Shown: positions 23,401 to 35,700 of the stretch, piece after piece
How the letters are laid out: each line of letters opens with the position of its first letter
Position numbering within the stretch: the first letter of the stretch is position 1
From: Nematostella vectensis
Lineage: Eukaryota > Cnidaria > Anthozoa > Actiniaria > Edwardsiidae
Reading direction: 5' to 3'
Assembly: GCF_932526225.1 (NCBI RefSeq)
Contig: NC_064038.1
Span: forward strand, 6,881,070 to 6,945,069
Length of the DNA stretch: 64,000 nt
Made by a program: the position numbers and the translations under genes
The notes under the pieces: generated by a model
The model's database searches: none
Told to the model about the DNA's origin: nothing
What the model saw: only the letters and a program-made list of their open reading frames with translations

Positions 23401-26400
23401 ACATTTAGATATATACCGTTTACTGTAACTTCATTTAGATACCGTTTACTGAAACTTCAAGTGCATCATGTGTTGGCACAAACAAAAATGTTACAGCTTT
23501 TCCAACCGAAAGACTATTAACAAACCAAGATGCTTTCTATTAATTCCTATCTGGTTTTTATTTGATACCCATCAAGCAATGAGGTGTACCGATCAGTAGC
23601 ACAGTCACCTATCCATTTTGTGTTACACTAGGTTAAAAAACCAAAATGCTTTAATTTCCCTATTCAAAGGTTCTACAGGCTAATTATGAAGTATGTTTTG
23701 ACAAACAGTTGAAATTATTTCATATTTTACATTATTTCATGATTTTTGTGATTTTTTGTGTTTTACCCACAATGCTTTGCGGGTGTGGCTCCCACTACAA
23801 TATCACACAGAATACAGTATAAGTAACACTAAATACTTTAAAATGTCACTTTTCTCAAAGAATGGCAAGGATGGCTTCATTTTCCTTCAATGGAAGCTTG
23901 TAAATAAGTTTCTTGCCTCTTTTCTTAGTGGGGAGGTCACCACAAATATGGCGGACAGTGGCCGCATAAACAACTGCAATCCGTTTTTCGTTTAAGGTGA
24001 AAGTCATGTCATGAATATTATCACGGAGATAAAAATGCCCTTTCAAGACAGACTCTCCTCTCAGTGCAGTGTTGTGGTAATCATCAGTGTAGTCATGTTC
24101 TAGCTCCTCAACACCTGCTGACGTGACTTTGAGGAGATAGAAATCGTACATTCTATCACCTTCAGCCTCAATGGCAACAGTGCTGCCGCACGCAGCCAGA
24201 TCTGCCATGTGTGATGCTGTATCATGTTCAAGAGCAGGCTGCTCTGTGGCTTGACGAGTGATAGCAACTGAACCATCTCTAGGGATAGTCACTTCTTTCC
24301 ACTCATCAAGCCATGCCTTATTGGTACATGAATCTTCATCTTTCACAATGCAGCTCACACAGTAGCATGTCCGATGCCGTACTAGGACCTTCTCTTGCTG
24401 GGGAAGTGTCTTGACACAGTGCCATTTTCTTATGCCCTTTGCTTCCTTGAACTTTCGCCCATCACGGTTCCTGGAGACTGCACCCTCTCCTTTTGCAGGA
24501 ACATAAAAGAAAACACGGCGCGTCAGCTGGGTAGCCGTTCTACGAGCAGCATAGCTAGTTGCTGCTGGCTCTGTAAAGTTTGCAACCAGATAAGCATACA
24601 TGTCCTTTGCAGAATTGATTTTAGCTTTTCTGCGTAGGACGGCTTGGCTGGTTTTCTGCTTTACATGAGAGCCAGCAGCATCTTGCTCTCCTTTAGCATG
24701 GGAGGTTTCGAAAAAGCTTCTTTGGATGGGATATCCAAAATCTGCCAGAGAACATGACAAATCTCCAATGCAGTGTCGTGACTTATATTGTGCTGCGCAC
24801 CCATCTGTAAATTCATGCAAGAGCTCAATGCTATAGCCCACATCGTTGACCAGGTAATCATGAATAAGCTCTTGGGCTTTGTGCACACTGTCATGGTCTT
24901 GCGTCGGATCATCGGAAACCACAAACAAGTGCTCTTTGATCAAGTGTGGCTCAGCCTCTGTGCTTGTGATCCCGTCTTTACTTTCAACAGCATGGCGATG
25001 TAAGATGGTAACATGTAGAGAAGCCTTGGTTACGTCAAAGAACTCTGATTGGATCTCATCTTGCTGGCGACACGCATACCCCTCAGAATAGTCGTGAATG
25101 CACACGACATGGCCAAGTGGCAAGTGTTCCAAAAGATTATCAAGTTGCTCACGTTGCCATTTAGCCATGAATGAATGCAGGGGATAGGCTTCCAAAAGCT
25201 TTTTGAAATATGTAAACATTTCTGAGGGTGGTGTTTCTTTGGGGACCAAGGCTATCTTCTTTTTCTCTTGACCATTGGCAAGGAATTTTCCAGTGGGTAG
25301 GTACTCGTACCTAGACCAACAAACACTTCCTTCATTGCTAGACTCCTCTGGAAGTAGTTTTATTTTCTCCACAGAGCATCTGTTGCAATCTCGCTCCAAG
25401 CACTCGATTTTATGGTGCTCTATCCCATCTTCCTTTGAGCATAAGGTTGCATCAGCCGCTTCTGTCAACGTTTTGAAAATGGGCGACTCTTCGCTCTCGT
25501 TTCCCGTCGTCTTGACCACACCCTTTCGAAACTTCATACATGCGTCGAAAAGAATTTTCGTTTCGACATGTTTTCTGCAAAGGCAAGATTTTCTGTCCCT
25601 TTCTCTTGCTTGTTTTACAAAGTAAGGTTTTAACATCTCGAATTTGCGTTGCGCTACTTTTACTTCAGGGTGAAGCTTCGCAAATTCCTGGAAAGCCTCC
25701 GTTTGGCTCGTTTCGAGAACATGCTTGGGGTGGGTTAAATACTGTTTTTTGCCAACTCTGTTTTTCACAAAGTCACTTTTGTCTCCTGTAGGACGACTAG
25801 CCGAACTGGCCCAGAAGCAGTAAATTTTTTCAACGTCTTCTTCTGGGAGCGCATCTCGTCGTGTTTTTCTTTTTACATAAAGCCAGCTTTCTCCTTCTCC
25901 CTTTAAAATCTCCTCCCTTGTTTTGATGGCTTTACTGATGCTCTTTTCGTTAAGGCCGACTAACTTTCCTAGGGACTTTTTTGCTCTCGACTTTTTTATA
26001 TTATCTCCAAAAGCAAGTGATTTAAGTGCTTTGTAGGCAGCGCGTTTTTCGTTCGATCCCGAACGTTTGACGTGTTTCAAACCTTCAGAGATGTCCGACG
26101 CGAGGGCTTTCAACGTGTTACTTTCTTTTTCTTCTTCTGGAGTTTTCACTACCCCTTGCCTGGAAAGTATTTTTCTTGTTCTCGGGCTGTTTATCAAAGT
26201 TTCTAGTACTTCGGCTTTTTTCTCGGGAGTTTGCGGAAGTTTATCTTTGACCTTGTCAGTAACACGTTTTTTGGACGTGCGGTTCTTGAATCTCTCCCCA
26301 GTGTTCTGCAAAATTTTTTTCTCCTGTCCTTGTTCTTCCTTATTTTTCTGGCGGTATCTACGGACCCTTTCCCTTGTCTTTTCTCTTGCTATTTGTCTTT

Positions 26401-28558
26401 TTCTTTCAAGTTCTTCTCTGGCGGTAGCTCGTTGTTCTTTGCGTCTCTTCTTTGACGCAGCTTTCTTTATTTCCGTTCTTGTTCGTGACTTGCCTTTTGT
26501 CTCCTCTCGTCTCGCTTTTCGCCGCTCGATTACTTGAGCTATTTTCTTGTTGCGATTTTTCTCGTAGTAATCTTTGTCTTTTGCCCTTTTTATTTCTTTT
26601 TTCTTGAGTGCTGCAGCTTGCTTACGTGAAACAGGATTTTCCATATGAATATTCAAAGGTTAGCTTGTGTATTGTGTTGCCGAATGACCGACTACACGTG
26701 CTACGCACTCTCTGTGCAATACCCGCGGGCGTTTATTTTTAACTTATGACGCACAAAACCCCTGCATTTTGTGCTGGGACCCCCATAAATCTATTGTTCT
26801 AGGCATGTGATCTCGTGGAAGTCTTCGAGGACGAGGAAAGAAGCAAGCAGAGACAATATTTTGAAACATTTTAGCAGTTTTTCTTCGCGTTTTCTTCCAG
26901 CTGTAACGCTCGTTACGCTTTGTGAGCACTGTAATAATGCACAAAAGTGTTTCCGAATCATTGAAATTTGATTTTCTCGCTCAAAACTATTGCAATTCGG
27001 CTGAAATCTTTAGGGATGTCGGCTAAACACAAGCCCAAAGCGGGGATGTCGTAGTGAGTACCGTTTGATAAAAGTACTATTACTAAATTTTGTGTTTTGT
27101 GATTGCGATGGTGTAAAATTAAACTCATTTTCAATGTAACAGAAAGTGTTTCCGAATTATTGGTTGTCTTTTTTTCGCAAAAACTATTTGGTGGATTGTC
27201 TGAAAACTTCGCTTACAAGGAGTTTATTTGTTGCCCATCATAAAATTAAAATTTAGTTTATCACATTTGTTTTAATAGTACCTAAAATCGGTCATTATTT
27301 GTGGAGCAGGTTTGTTAATAACACGAGCGTTACATGCTGTTTAGACGCATCATCGATATTTTGTAAATCTTAATATCTGCAAATACAATAAATGAATTTG
27401 TTTAAAATTACTTGTATATGTTTGTTATATTATTATCCTTATTTATGTCGGTTCAATTTAGCAGATTTTTTCAAAGCCTTTAAGAAAATTTAACTAAAAT
27501 GTTATTTTGTGATGCGGTGTTAGACCGGAAATGTAACGCGTTACATTCTAAATTTGCTGTGTTTATTAAATTTCTAGATTTTTGTCAAGAAATGTCTACT
27601 CAGAAATATAATATTTTTTCCTTGGTCTTGTAAATTGGTTATTGGACTACAATTATAAAAAGTTTCATGTGAAAAGCATAAGAACTGAGAGAGATATATA
27701 CTATTTTGTGCGACAGTTTGTTGTTTTTGCTAAAATGGTGCCATGATTGTGCTACTGATCACCATATATGGGTTATCCAAGTGCAACCTTTGTGAAATAG
27801 TTATTTTTTTTCTGCAGAGCATGATGAGGCACCAGGGGATCCACTGGCCTTCAAAACAGTTCCTTGGGACATTGGTAAGCCCGATCTCCTGGCTTTCAAT
27901 CAATTCCATAGAACATTGGCATACCTGTCAACCTCCCAAAATCTCAAGGCTTTTTGGGGGGAGGGATGGGGTATATTCATTTTTTTTGGTGGGGGAGGGG
28001 TGGGTTTAACCGACGTTTGCTGTATAAAAAGCTCTCACAAAAAATTCACCTAAAGATCTCACGAGGGTGTTAGTTAAATTGCGCTACACAAGGGAATTAT
28101 TGTTTCAAATATTTTAATAGAAAATAGGCAAAATGTTGATTTTCTATAGAATAATTTTTCGGAAGCGATAAAAATCGCTAAAAAGTGGGAGATTTGGTGC
28201 TCAACGTGGGACAAGGGGTCCAAAATCATGAGATGAGTTAAGAGAGTTGACAGGTAGCATTGGTAAGCTTCTTCACAAAGGGTTTTACCTTAGAAATCTC
28301 TAAACGTTTTCTCTAAAATAATTTGTAGAGAAACTATGTGAGCCAAGCAAAACTTTAAACCGTAGCGAAGAGGAGGCCAAACGTGGTTTTGAAGGTATCC
28401 TTTTTTCTTTCCACAACCTCATTCATACAGATAAGTGTTGTTGATTCTTCCCACTTATGTTTTCAGAAGTTTTATCCCACTGCAGGAAGATAAATGAAGA
28501 AGCCCTTAAGAGTGTTAAGGATGCTAACGAAGCACTGTGGTCACCAACACAAACCTAG
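20472..28558 (+). CDS. LRRC61: Leucine-rich repeat-containing protein, LRRC61 orthologue
   Basis: Eleven exons join in phase: 20472-20493, 20579-20659, 20746-20835, 20952-21008, 21214-21274, 21478-21563, 21666-21734, 22733-22801, 27818-27874, 28329-28394 and 28467-28558, giving 249 residues, close to the vertebrate length. ITAHMLKLETGEFELGSI leads into four or five LRRs (LDLSNMGIQDLS, YLNLSSNNITSL, MLDLSSNKISSL, SVNLASN). An LRR cap follows (LRLQDFVRKQSNPVCQS, ILPNLKVLDGE), then GSGSELYAICDEMEAIL and an acidic helical tail. The order matches LRRC61. Its function is poorly known; it is a likely cytoplasmic scaffold. Exon 1 could instead be a start at ATGAAAATACG (20557) read straight through. 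Intron 8 is 5 kb and holds an antisense transposase. Confidence 0.85.
22265..22440. repeat. Dispersed repeat, inverted copy of 42725-42905
   Basis: Read on the minus strand, GGTGTCACAAGATTTTGGACC, AAGCCTAATTTTTGTGAGAATG, ATTC..GCATTG and CATATTTACTG match 42755-42905 in the same order, ending near CCAAGTTGGGTTGA. It is a non-coding repeat in LRRC61 intron 7; the ORFs here are incidental. Confidence 0.65.
23855..26644 (-). CDS. Intact DDE-type transposase-like protein, 929 residues, in LRRC61 intron 8
   Basis: A single uninterrupted ORF; ATG 26644 gives MENPVSRKQAAALKKK. The first 160 residues are highly basic and probably bind DNA or the nucleolus. A Cys/His cluster follows (SCLCRKHVETK, ECLERDCNRCS). 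The core has three spaced acidic residues in conserved-looking contexts: D518 (CIHDYSEGYACRQQ), D614 (EFTDGCAAQYKSRH) and E653 (HAKGEQDAAGSHVK), that is D-95-D-38-E. This suits an RNase H-like transposase. Later Cys pairs (HRTCYCVSCIVK) add a possible zinc site. I do not recognise the superfamily. No terminal inverted repeats were found by eye. The lack of stops points to recent activity or to domestication. Confidence 0.7.
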   Translation of the reverse strand: MENPVSRKQAAALKKKEIKRAKDKDYYEKNRNKKIAQVIERRKARREETKGKSRTRTEIKKAASKKRRKEQRATAREELERKRQIAREKTRERVRRYRQKNKEEQGQEKKILQNTGERFKNRTSKKRVTDKVKDKLPQTPEKKAEVLETLINSPRTRKILSRQGVVKTPEEEKESNTLKALASDISEGLKHVKRSGSNEKRAAYKALKSLAFGDNIKKSRAKKSLGKLVGLNEKSISKAIKTREEILKGEGESWLYVKRKTRRDALPEEDVEKIYCFWASSASRPTGDKSDFVKNRVGKKQYLTHPKHVLETSQTEAFQEFAKLHPEVKVAQRKFEMLKPYFVKQARERDRKSCLCRKHVETKILFDACMKFRKGVVKTTGNESEESPIFKTLTEAADATLCSKEDGIEHHKIECLERDCNRCSVEKIKLLPEESSNEGSVCWSRYEYLPTGKFLANGQEKKKIALVPKETPPSEMFTYFKKLLEAYPLHSFMAKWQREQLDNLLEHLPLGHVVCIHDYSEGYACRQQDEIQSEFFDVTKASLHVTILHRHAVESKDGITSTEAEPHLIKEHLFVVSDDPTQDHDSVHKAQELIHDYLVNDVGYSIELLHEFTDGCAAQYKSRHCIGDLSCSLADFGYPIQRSFFETSHAKGEQDAAGSHVKQKTSQAVLRRKAKINSAKDMYAYLVANFTEPAATSYAARRTATQLTRRVFFYVPAKGEGAVSRNRDGRKFKEAKGIRKWHCVKTLPQQEKVLVRHRTCYCVSCIVKDEDSCTNKAWLDEWKEVTIPRDGSVAITRQATEQPALEHDTASHMADLAACGSTVAIEAEGDRMYDFYLLKVTSAGVEELEHDYTDDYHNTALRGESVLKGHFYLRDNIHDMTFTLNEKRIAVVYAATVRHICGDLPTKKRGKKLIYKLPLKENEAILAIL
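26657..27817. other. AT-rich remainder of LRRC61 intron 8
   Basis: This is the upstream flank of the transposase ORF. AGTGTTTCCGAATCATTG (26948) and AGTGTTTCCGAATTATTG (27146) are loosely repeated blocks about 200 bp apart, and GTAACGCTCGTTACG near 26902 is palindromic. They may be element ends or promoter parts. No exon is seen before 27818. Confidence 0.4.
27916..28257. mobile_element. MITE-like element with ACCTGTCAAC ends
   Basis: It starts CATTGGCATACCTGTCAACC and ends GAGTTGACAGGTAGCATTGG. The interior has AATCTCAAGGC and a GGGGAGGGATGGGG run, and no ORF. A similar end (ATACCTGCCAACTCTCCCGG) lies at 23248. It sits in LRRC61 intron 9. Confidence 0.6.
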
Positions 28559-29743
28559 TGTAATGTAATTGTGGATTAACTTTTTACCTTTTATTAGTGC
28601 ACGACATGGTGGCTTACTGTATAACTTATTTGGAGTTTGCCTAGGCAGGACCTCATGTCTGTTAGCAACCCCCTTGACACACCATGAAGGTAGCCTTTAA
28701 ATAAATATAGTTTAATATTACCAGTGGTTTAACAAATGATCTGTCAGTGAGCCTCAGTCAACCACACTACAGATGCTTTTGCATGTGGATTTTTTTTATT
28801 TGGCCACAAAAAGTAGAGATTTAGTGGCACATCCTGTGGTAGTAGGCACTGTGGCATATACCAAACCTGGGCTTAAAGTTTCATAAATTCCCCTACCCAT
28901 AGATCCTGGACCTCCCCACTGTTTGATGCAGTGCATACCCATCTAGCAACCTTGCCCCCCCCCCCCCCCCCCCGACTCCTGTGGTCCTATCTTAGGTCAC
29001 ATGCCTCAGCTTGACTGCCCTATTTGAATGATCCTCTAAGGAGTCTCCAGGGTAGAGGTTTTGCTTGATTACAAAACTGGGCCCTTGGCAAGTGAAACTA
29101 GGTTCAGACACAAGCCGCAAGCACTGTTTACCATTCAAGGTTTGTATGATGATTACTGATTAGGCAAGTGAAACAGGTTCAGACGACAAAATTCATAATT
29201 TGTCGCAGGTACTGTTTAACATTAAGTTTTTTGTAATGTGATGCCAAGAACTGAATTAGCTCTCTGTGCTTTTTTTTGTAATTCTAGATCACTAGCCAAC
29301 AAGTCTAAATGCTGTATTCAGGCAGTGAGACAATGCTAATAAAGCCCAGACTTATAATTTTGGGCATTACAATTTGACTTTCAACAACAACTGATAATGT
29401 TTTGTACAGGAACTACACTTTTATTTATCTAGCTTGTATTTTACATATTTTGTCTTGCACAATGATGATAAAACTTGCATATAAATAAAATACTTTAAAA
29501 AGAACCTTTCTAGGTTGAAAAATAAAGTGTTATACTGTATGAGAATTCCTGTGTTCCTTTTTTCTTGATATACTGTTACTATTTATACATAGGACGTGTT
29601 TGAACTTCCATTCGATGGCCACACTTGAAGTCTCAATCATGTTGTAGCTTAGGTCTTAGAACCCATCAGTTCAAACTACTACTGAACCCAAACCATCCTA
29701 GGTAAAGGGTTGCTCATCGTTCTTTGGGTGGGGTACAGTGTGT
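28559..29743. other. LRRC61 3' UTR and intergenic region to the minus-strand DAZAP1 gene
   Basis: An AATAAA polyadenylation signal is at 28700-28705, about 140 nt after the LRRC61 stop. Reading minus, AATAAA complements near 29419 could serve the DAZAP1 paralogue. A poly-C run is at about 28957-28973. GGCAAGTGAAAC and GTTCAGACACAAG occur twice (about 29086-29215), a loose duplication. No exon is seen. Confidence 0.5.
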
Positions 29744-32700
29744 CTATCGCCCGTAGGGGTGGAAGCCTCTGGTGGCTGCCCCACCACCCCGCCCAAATGA
29801 CTCGCCAGCTGCAAATGCAGGGGCAGGGCCCGCACCTGGACCGGCAGGATAAGACTCTGCTGCAGGGTAGCCAGCGTAGGCAGGGTCAGCAGGAAAGGAG
29901 CTTCTTGCTGGTCCATACTGAGAGTCAGTCTGCTGGTAGTTACCAAGACCTGAGAGAGGACATGAGACATAACAATGGGCACAAGCACAACAACTACTTA
30001 TTTTCTTGATAGAGGATAAAAAGTGACAGACACAACTATATACTGAGAGAGTATAAGAGTTACAAACACAGTGACAACTTCACATTGAGAGAAGACAAAA
30101 GTATCTGACATATTATGCTCAAAAGGAAAGAACCAGGGAGCATTCTTAGCTTGCAGCACAAAGTTTAATAAAAGAAAGTTTAATGAAATATGAAAAAGTG
30201 TGCAACAAAACAATGTAAAATCTTACTGACTACTCCACCCAAGTGTAATTAAAAGAAAAGAACAGATTCTCCATAAAGGGGAAATTATGCAAAGGATATA
30301 GTTGATTTATTTCTGCAATTTAATGGTTTGAGTTAAGGTAAAGCCTATTCCGGAACCTGAAAGTACTATTTTCAATCCATTTCCTTCCGTTAAATGCTAG
30401 GCCTTCAAAATCTGAAAGATGGAAGGTCATTTTAATAAACCTGGATAGTTATTTTTATAATTCTGCATGAATTTAATGTCTTTTGAGATTGCCAAATAAT
30501 TCCAAAACCACGATCCACCTTGCAAATCCCCCTTGCTTACCGTATGAGCTGTAGGCAGCTCCGTAGTCACCCACACTCCACCTTGCAAATCCCCCTTGCT
30601 TACCGTATGAGCTGTAGGCAGCTCCGTAGTCACCCACACTCCACCTTGCAAATCCCCCTTGCTTACCGTATGAGCTGTAGGCAGCTCCGTAGTCACCCAC
30701 ACTCCACCTTGCAAACCCCCCTCGCTTACCGTATGAGCTGTAGGCAGCTCCGTAGTCACCCACACTCCACCTTGCAAATCCCCCTCGCTTACCGTATGAG
30801 CTGTAGGCAGCTCCGTAGTCACCCACACTCCACCTTGCAAATCCCCCTCGCTTACCGTATGAGCTGTAGGCAGCTCCGTAGTCACCCACACTCCACCTTG
30901 CAAATCCCCCTCGCTTACCGTATGAGCTGTAGGCAGCTCCGTAGTCACCCACACTCCACCTTGCAAATCCCCCTCGCTTACCGTATGAGCTGTAGGCAGC
31001 TCCATAGTCACCCACACTCCACCTTGCAAATCCCCCTTGCTTACCGTATGAGCTGTAGGCAGCTCCGTAGTCACCCACACTCGGTGCTTCTGCACGTGGC
31101 TGTGCAGTGGGCAGGGCTGCAGAGCCTGGGATGGCGGATGTGGGTGGGACCCCAGCCTGTCCATAGTCTGCAGCACCTGGGGGGATTGCGCCAGGGGCAG
31201 GTGTGGCTCCATACCCAGCTGCTGCCACATACCCTGGAGATTAAGGCATGACAGGGAATTAGTATGGCACAACAGGGAATTAGTATGGCACGACAGGGAA
31301 TTAGTATGGCACAACAGGGAATTAGTATGGCACGACAGGGAATTAGTACGGTACGACAGGGAATTAGTACGGTACGACAGGGAATTAGTACGGTACGACA
31401 GGGAATTAAGTACGGTACGACAGGGAATTAAGTACGGTAGGACAGGGAATTAGTACGGTACGACAGGGAATTAGTACGGTACGACAGGGAATTAGTACGG
31501 TACGACAGGGAATTAGTACGGTACGACAGGGAATTAGTACGGCACGACAGGGAATTAGTATGGCACGACAGGGAATTAGTATGGCACGACAGGGAATTAG
31601 TATGGCACGACAGGGAATTAGTATGGTACGACAGGGAATTAGTATGGTACGACAGGGAATTTTTACTACATCATTGCTACATAATAGCCTTTGTAATCTA
31701 ATAAACTGGCATTTTATGCTGTCACAAAGACACAAAATAGAGGCTAGTGCACAAGGTAGAAATTCAACGGATCTATAGTTGAAGTTCAGGAAAGTATGGT
31801 GTGAAAACAACTTTTGACTGAGGATAACATTTCTTGATCATGGGTGTTGTCTTGTTAGTAAGGGATGGTTTAAAAGCAGGGACTTAACTGGCTTTGACTT
31901 CAATTAAAGCCACATTGTCACCAGTTCACTTCTGGAGGTCCGACGGAAACCTCAACCGTTAAAAAAACAAAAGAATCTATGAGAATCCGCACTATTTACC
32001 AGGCTTTGAGGATTTTTTTGAGGACCACATCCTCCTAGAAACTTCTAATAGACACACTGCTTTCACAATTTTTTTCACGCTTTTTTTTCCATTAAAAATT
32101 ATCGGAGATTGTTACACAATCAACCGGAAGTAGACTGGTGACAATGCGGCATAAGTTGTTGGCAAAGGGACTGTAGATAAGTCAATGCAAATGTTTTATT
32201 TCCCTTATGGCTTCTAGGATGACAAAATGGCAGTTTTATAGATGAGGTGCCAAACCATCATGCGCCTCTCTTTCCCTTGCGCAATACCCTCCCACACATC
32301 CAGGATAATACTCACCTGACTGAGGCGCATAAGCACCAGGGGCCTCTCTCGGCGGCGCACCATATGCCCCCATAGCTCCAGGGCCTGGCTGTGTACCATA
32401 CCCCCCAGCGCCTTGGTAGCCAGGGGCAGCAGAAGGGGGACCTCCTCCCATAGGCATGTTAGCGCCATAACTGGGAGGACCTCCTTGAGGAGCTGTTGAC
32501 ATGGTCACAGACAGTCAATTTAACACATCTTTACAATGTTAGACAGTCAATTTAACACATCTTTACAATGTTAGACAGTCAATTTAACACATCTTTACAA
32601 TGTTGTCCACACAAGGTGATGGACCATTCCAAAATGTGCTTAAGGGTTTTATGTTATCCCTAAAGCCCTTAGCGGCATTATAGAGAGCATCTATTCTAAT

Positions 32701-35700
32701 TATTGCACAGTTTGATGATTGAGCAAAATTGAAAAAAAAATGTTTTGGTAATGTATGTATTGTTTATTATTGCGTTGTGCAGTATGTCAACAGACTCAAT
32801 CTAGTACAAGTCTAAGGATCAGGACAAAGCTCTTTATTTATGCCAATCTTGACACCCAATTACAAGGACAGTGGGTAACACCTCCATAGGGCACTGGAAA
32901 TCAATTGAATTCTGAGATAAACAAACATATAAAGCATGGAAAGCTAAATCACACTCCTCACAGCTCTGATATTGAATTACAGGCATAGATACAACATGGT
33001 GGAGTTGAAGGTAAAGGACAAAGGAATAGGACAAAGGCATAGGTCAAAGGAATAGGTCAAAGGCATAGGACAAAGGCATAGACTCATGACTGACCATCAA
33101 ACAAAGCTAAGGTTTTCTATGCAGACGGAGGAAAGTCAGAGAACCCACAGATAAATCCTGAGAGCAAAATAACAACAACAAAAAAAAAAACTCAACCAAT
33201 GTTGTCACTGGGAATCAGTCCTGAACCCAGTGGTAAAGGGTACAGGAACTACAGAGCAACAATCTACCAACTGCACCACTGCATCCACAAAAGTGTGACA
33301 TAACTTGTAAGGGGAATCAAGGTATGACAAAGAATTGTGGACTGCATAAGTTGAAACCCCTAAGTTTTGGCATACATACCATAGCCATAGCCCCCAGCAC
33401 CAGGCGCAGCAGCCCCATATGCAAACCCTTGGTTTCCTGCCCCATAGCCACGCCCCATGCCAGGCATACCTCCCTGCTGGCCATATCCACCTAATTGGAT
33501 GATAAATTCAACAGTTAGTATAACATATTTTTTTTTATTTATGTACTCCGTATCTTAGAAATATGCAGAAATAGATATACAGTATCAGGTGAGCCTTTAG
33601 GTTGCTCATGTTCAGTATGTCAACAGACTCATGCAGGGGAACATACATCAGGGAAATCTTTAAGACACTCTATGCAGTATGTCAAGACTCCTAAAGGAAA
33701 ATATATCAGGGAATTCTTTATGTTGCTCTGTGCAGTATGTCAACAGACTCAATCAAGTACAAGTCTGAGGATCAGGACAAAGCTCTTTATTTATGCCCTT
33801 CCTGACACCCACTGACAACAGAAGGACAGAGGGCAACGCCTTTAAAGGGCAACAGACTGTAAATAACAGCTTTTAGTGCAGCAACATACTTAAGGTAAAC
33901 ATTTTGTAAAAATGCAGAACGGTATTGTTGGTGGCTGGCAGTACTTGGTAATAGACAAAGAAGAATGATGAAGAGGCAGGCACATTGAAATGCCCGTAAT
34001 ATCTACCTTTCCTTTTTAGCGCTCTTTAAAAATCTATCATCATACTACTTCACCCATGTTATGCAGACCATTAAGCAAATAATCAACATACAAAAATGGC
34101 TTGATTCTATCTGTAGTACTTTTAGAGGCTTTCAAGGAATTTGATGAAAAATCAAGTAATCTTTAGATTTTGAATTTAATCTGAAGGATCTGTACAGCCC
34201 CACATACAGTTCCTACCTTGATGCATATACTGTCCACCATATTGGCCACCACCCATGTGAAGGGGTGTGGCTAGGGGGTTACCCCCCATCTGATGGTCCT
34301 TGGACTGCTGACCCCGTTCGCGATACTCAGCTTTCTTAACTTCCACCTGAGGATAGTAACAGCACAAAAAATTACTAATGATGTCAAGCACTCAGAATAA
34401 CTACAGCAAACACAAGCTACACACAACTTCTACTAAGACTACAATACATTCTACATAATACATTCTACAAGTAATGAATACCCATTACAAAAACATAATA
34501 AAGCTAGAACTAGTTGTTATCATACCTTCTAATAAATTAGGAGGCAAAATTATTATCTAAGATAACTTAAAACTTGATATAGCCAATTCTAAATCTATAG
34601 GAGAGCATCTAATAATACCCTAATTATAACAATTTGATAGTTGTAATAAAATGCTTTTGCTTGGGTTTTAAATTTTACACACAACAGTTCTCAGTGGCAA
34701 TGCAAGGTAAAATGGGGCTTCTTTGTATACTGAAGGCAGTGTTTCAAAATATATTATATAATCACACGAGGAAAGTGTTATCAGACTGTTATTTTCTCTT
34801 GCATCACTAGTAAAAACCATCAAGAAAAACAATGAATAAAACATGACACAAACATATACCAAGCGAAACAACAATTGCACATGCTACCACCACATCATAA
34901 AGTGGCCCAAGTGGTAGATTTTGATACCAGTCAATCTAGTGATCCTCATCTAAACATAACTAAGTCCTTATCAATAAAATAGCTTTACAATATCATTATG
35001 TGATGTGATGATTTTTTTCATTTAAAATTAATGTTAAATAACAAGCAGTACCCCCTTTAAGATAAAAACAAATAAATAAAATATCAAAATCTACCATTTA
35101 GGTTACACCAATGATTGTACAACAGGAAATATCTATTTAAATGCCAATTTGAAATTCATATTGAAGTCTCTTCACTACTGTGTTAAAGAGTTCTGACTTT
35201 TAAAGCTTAAATATAGGAAATTTATATACATCAAAGAAACAACCCCTTGTTAACCTGTTGTACAAATCATAATTACATCAGAAATGACAAAACTATTGAG
35301 AACAGTGATAGGATTCTACTCTGTCTTTTGCCATTTCTGTGCACCAACACTCATAATAGAATACAGTTAGGCCACTAAATCAGTTGCAAAATAGTCCTAA
35401 ACCATTCATCACATTTTTTAAATCATATTTTTTTTAGCAAAATTGAATGTCGCACAATGATTTAATGGATTAACTGTATTCACACAAAATAGCTGGAGGT
35501 CTAACTACACCATTTTTCCATTGATTTGATGAAATTGTATTTGCGTTGTCTTGTCGACACTCTCCTTTGATTCAAAGGTAAGAAATCCAAAGCCTAACAT
35601 AATATAAATAATAATCAATAATAACAATAAGAATAGGTTAACAATAGTGCAATCCTGCAATGCTCACATTGTCAATGTGAAGACATCAATAATCATGCCT

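Noticed and set aside
30520-31251. A 243-codon plus-strand ORF with repeated [11 protein letters not shown]-like words
   Set aside because: It is the antisense frame of the 63-bp donor array of the minus-strand DAZAP1 gene; the sense strand has splice sites, phase and homology.
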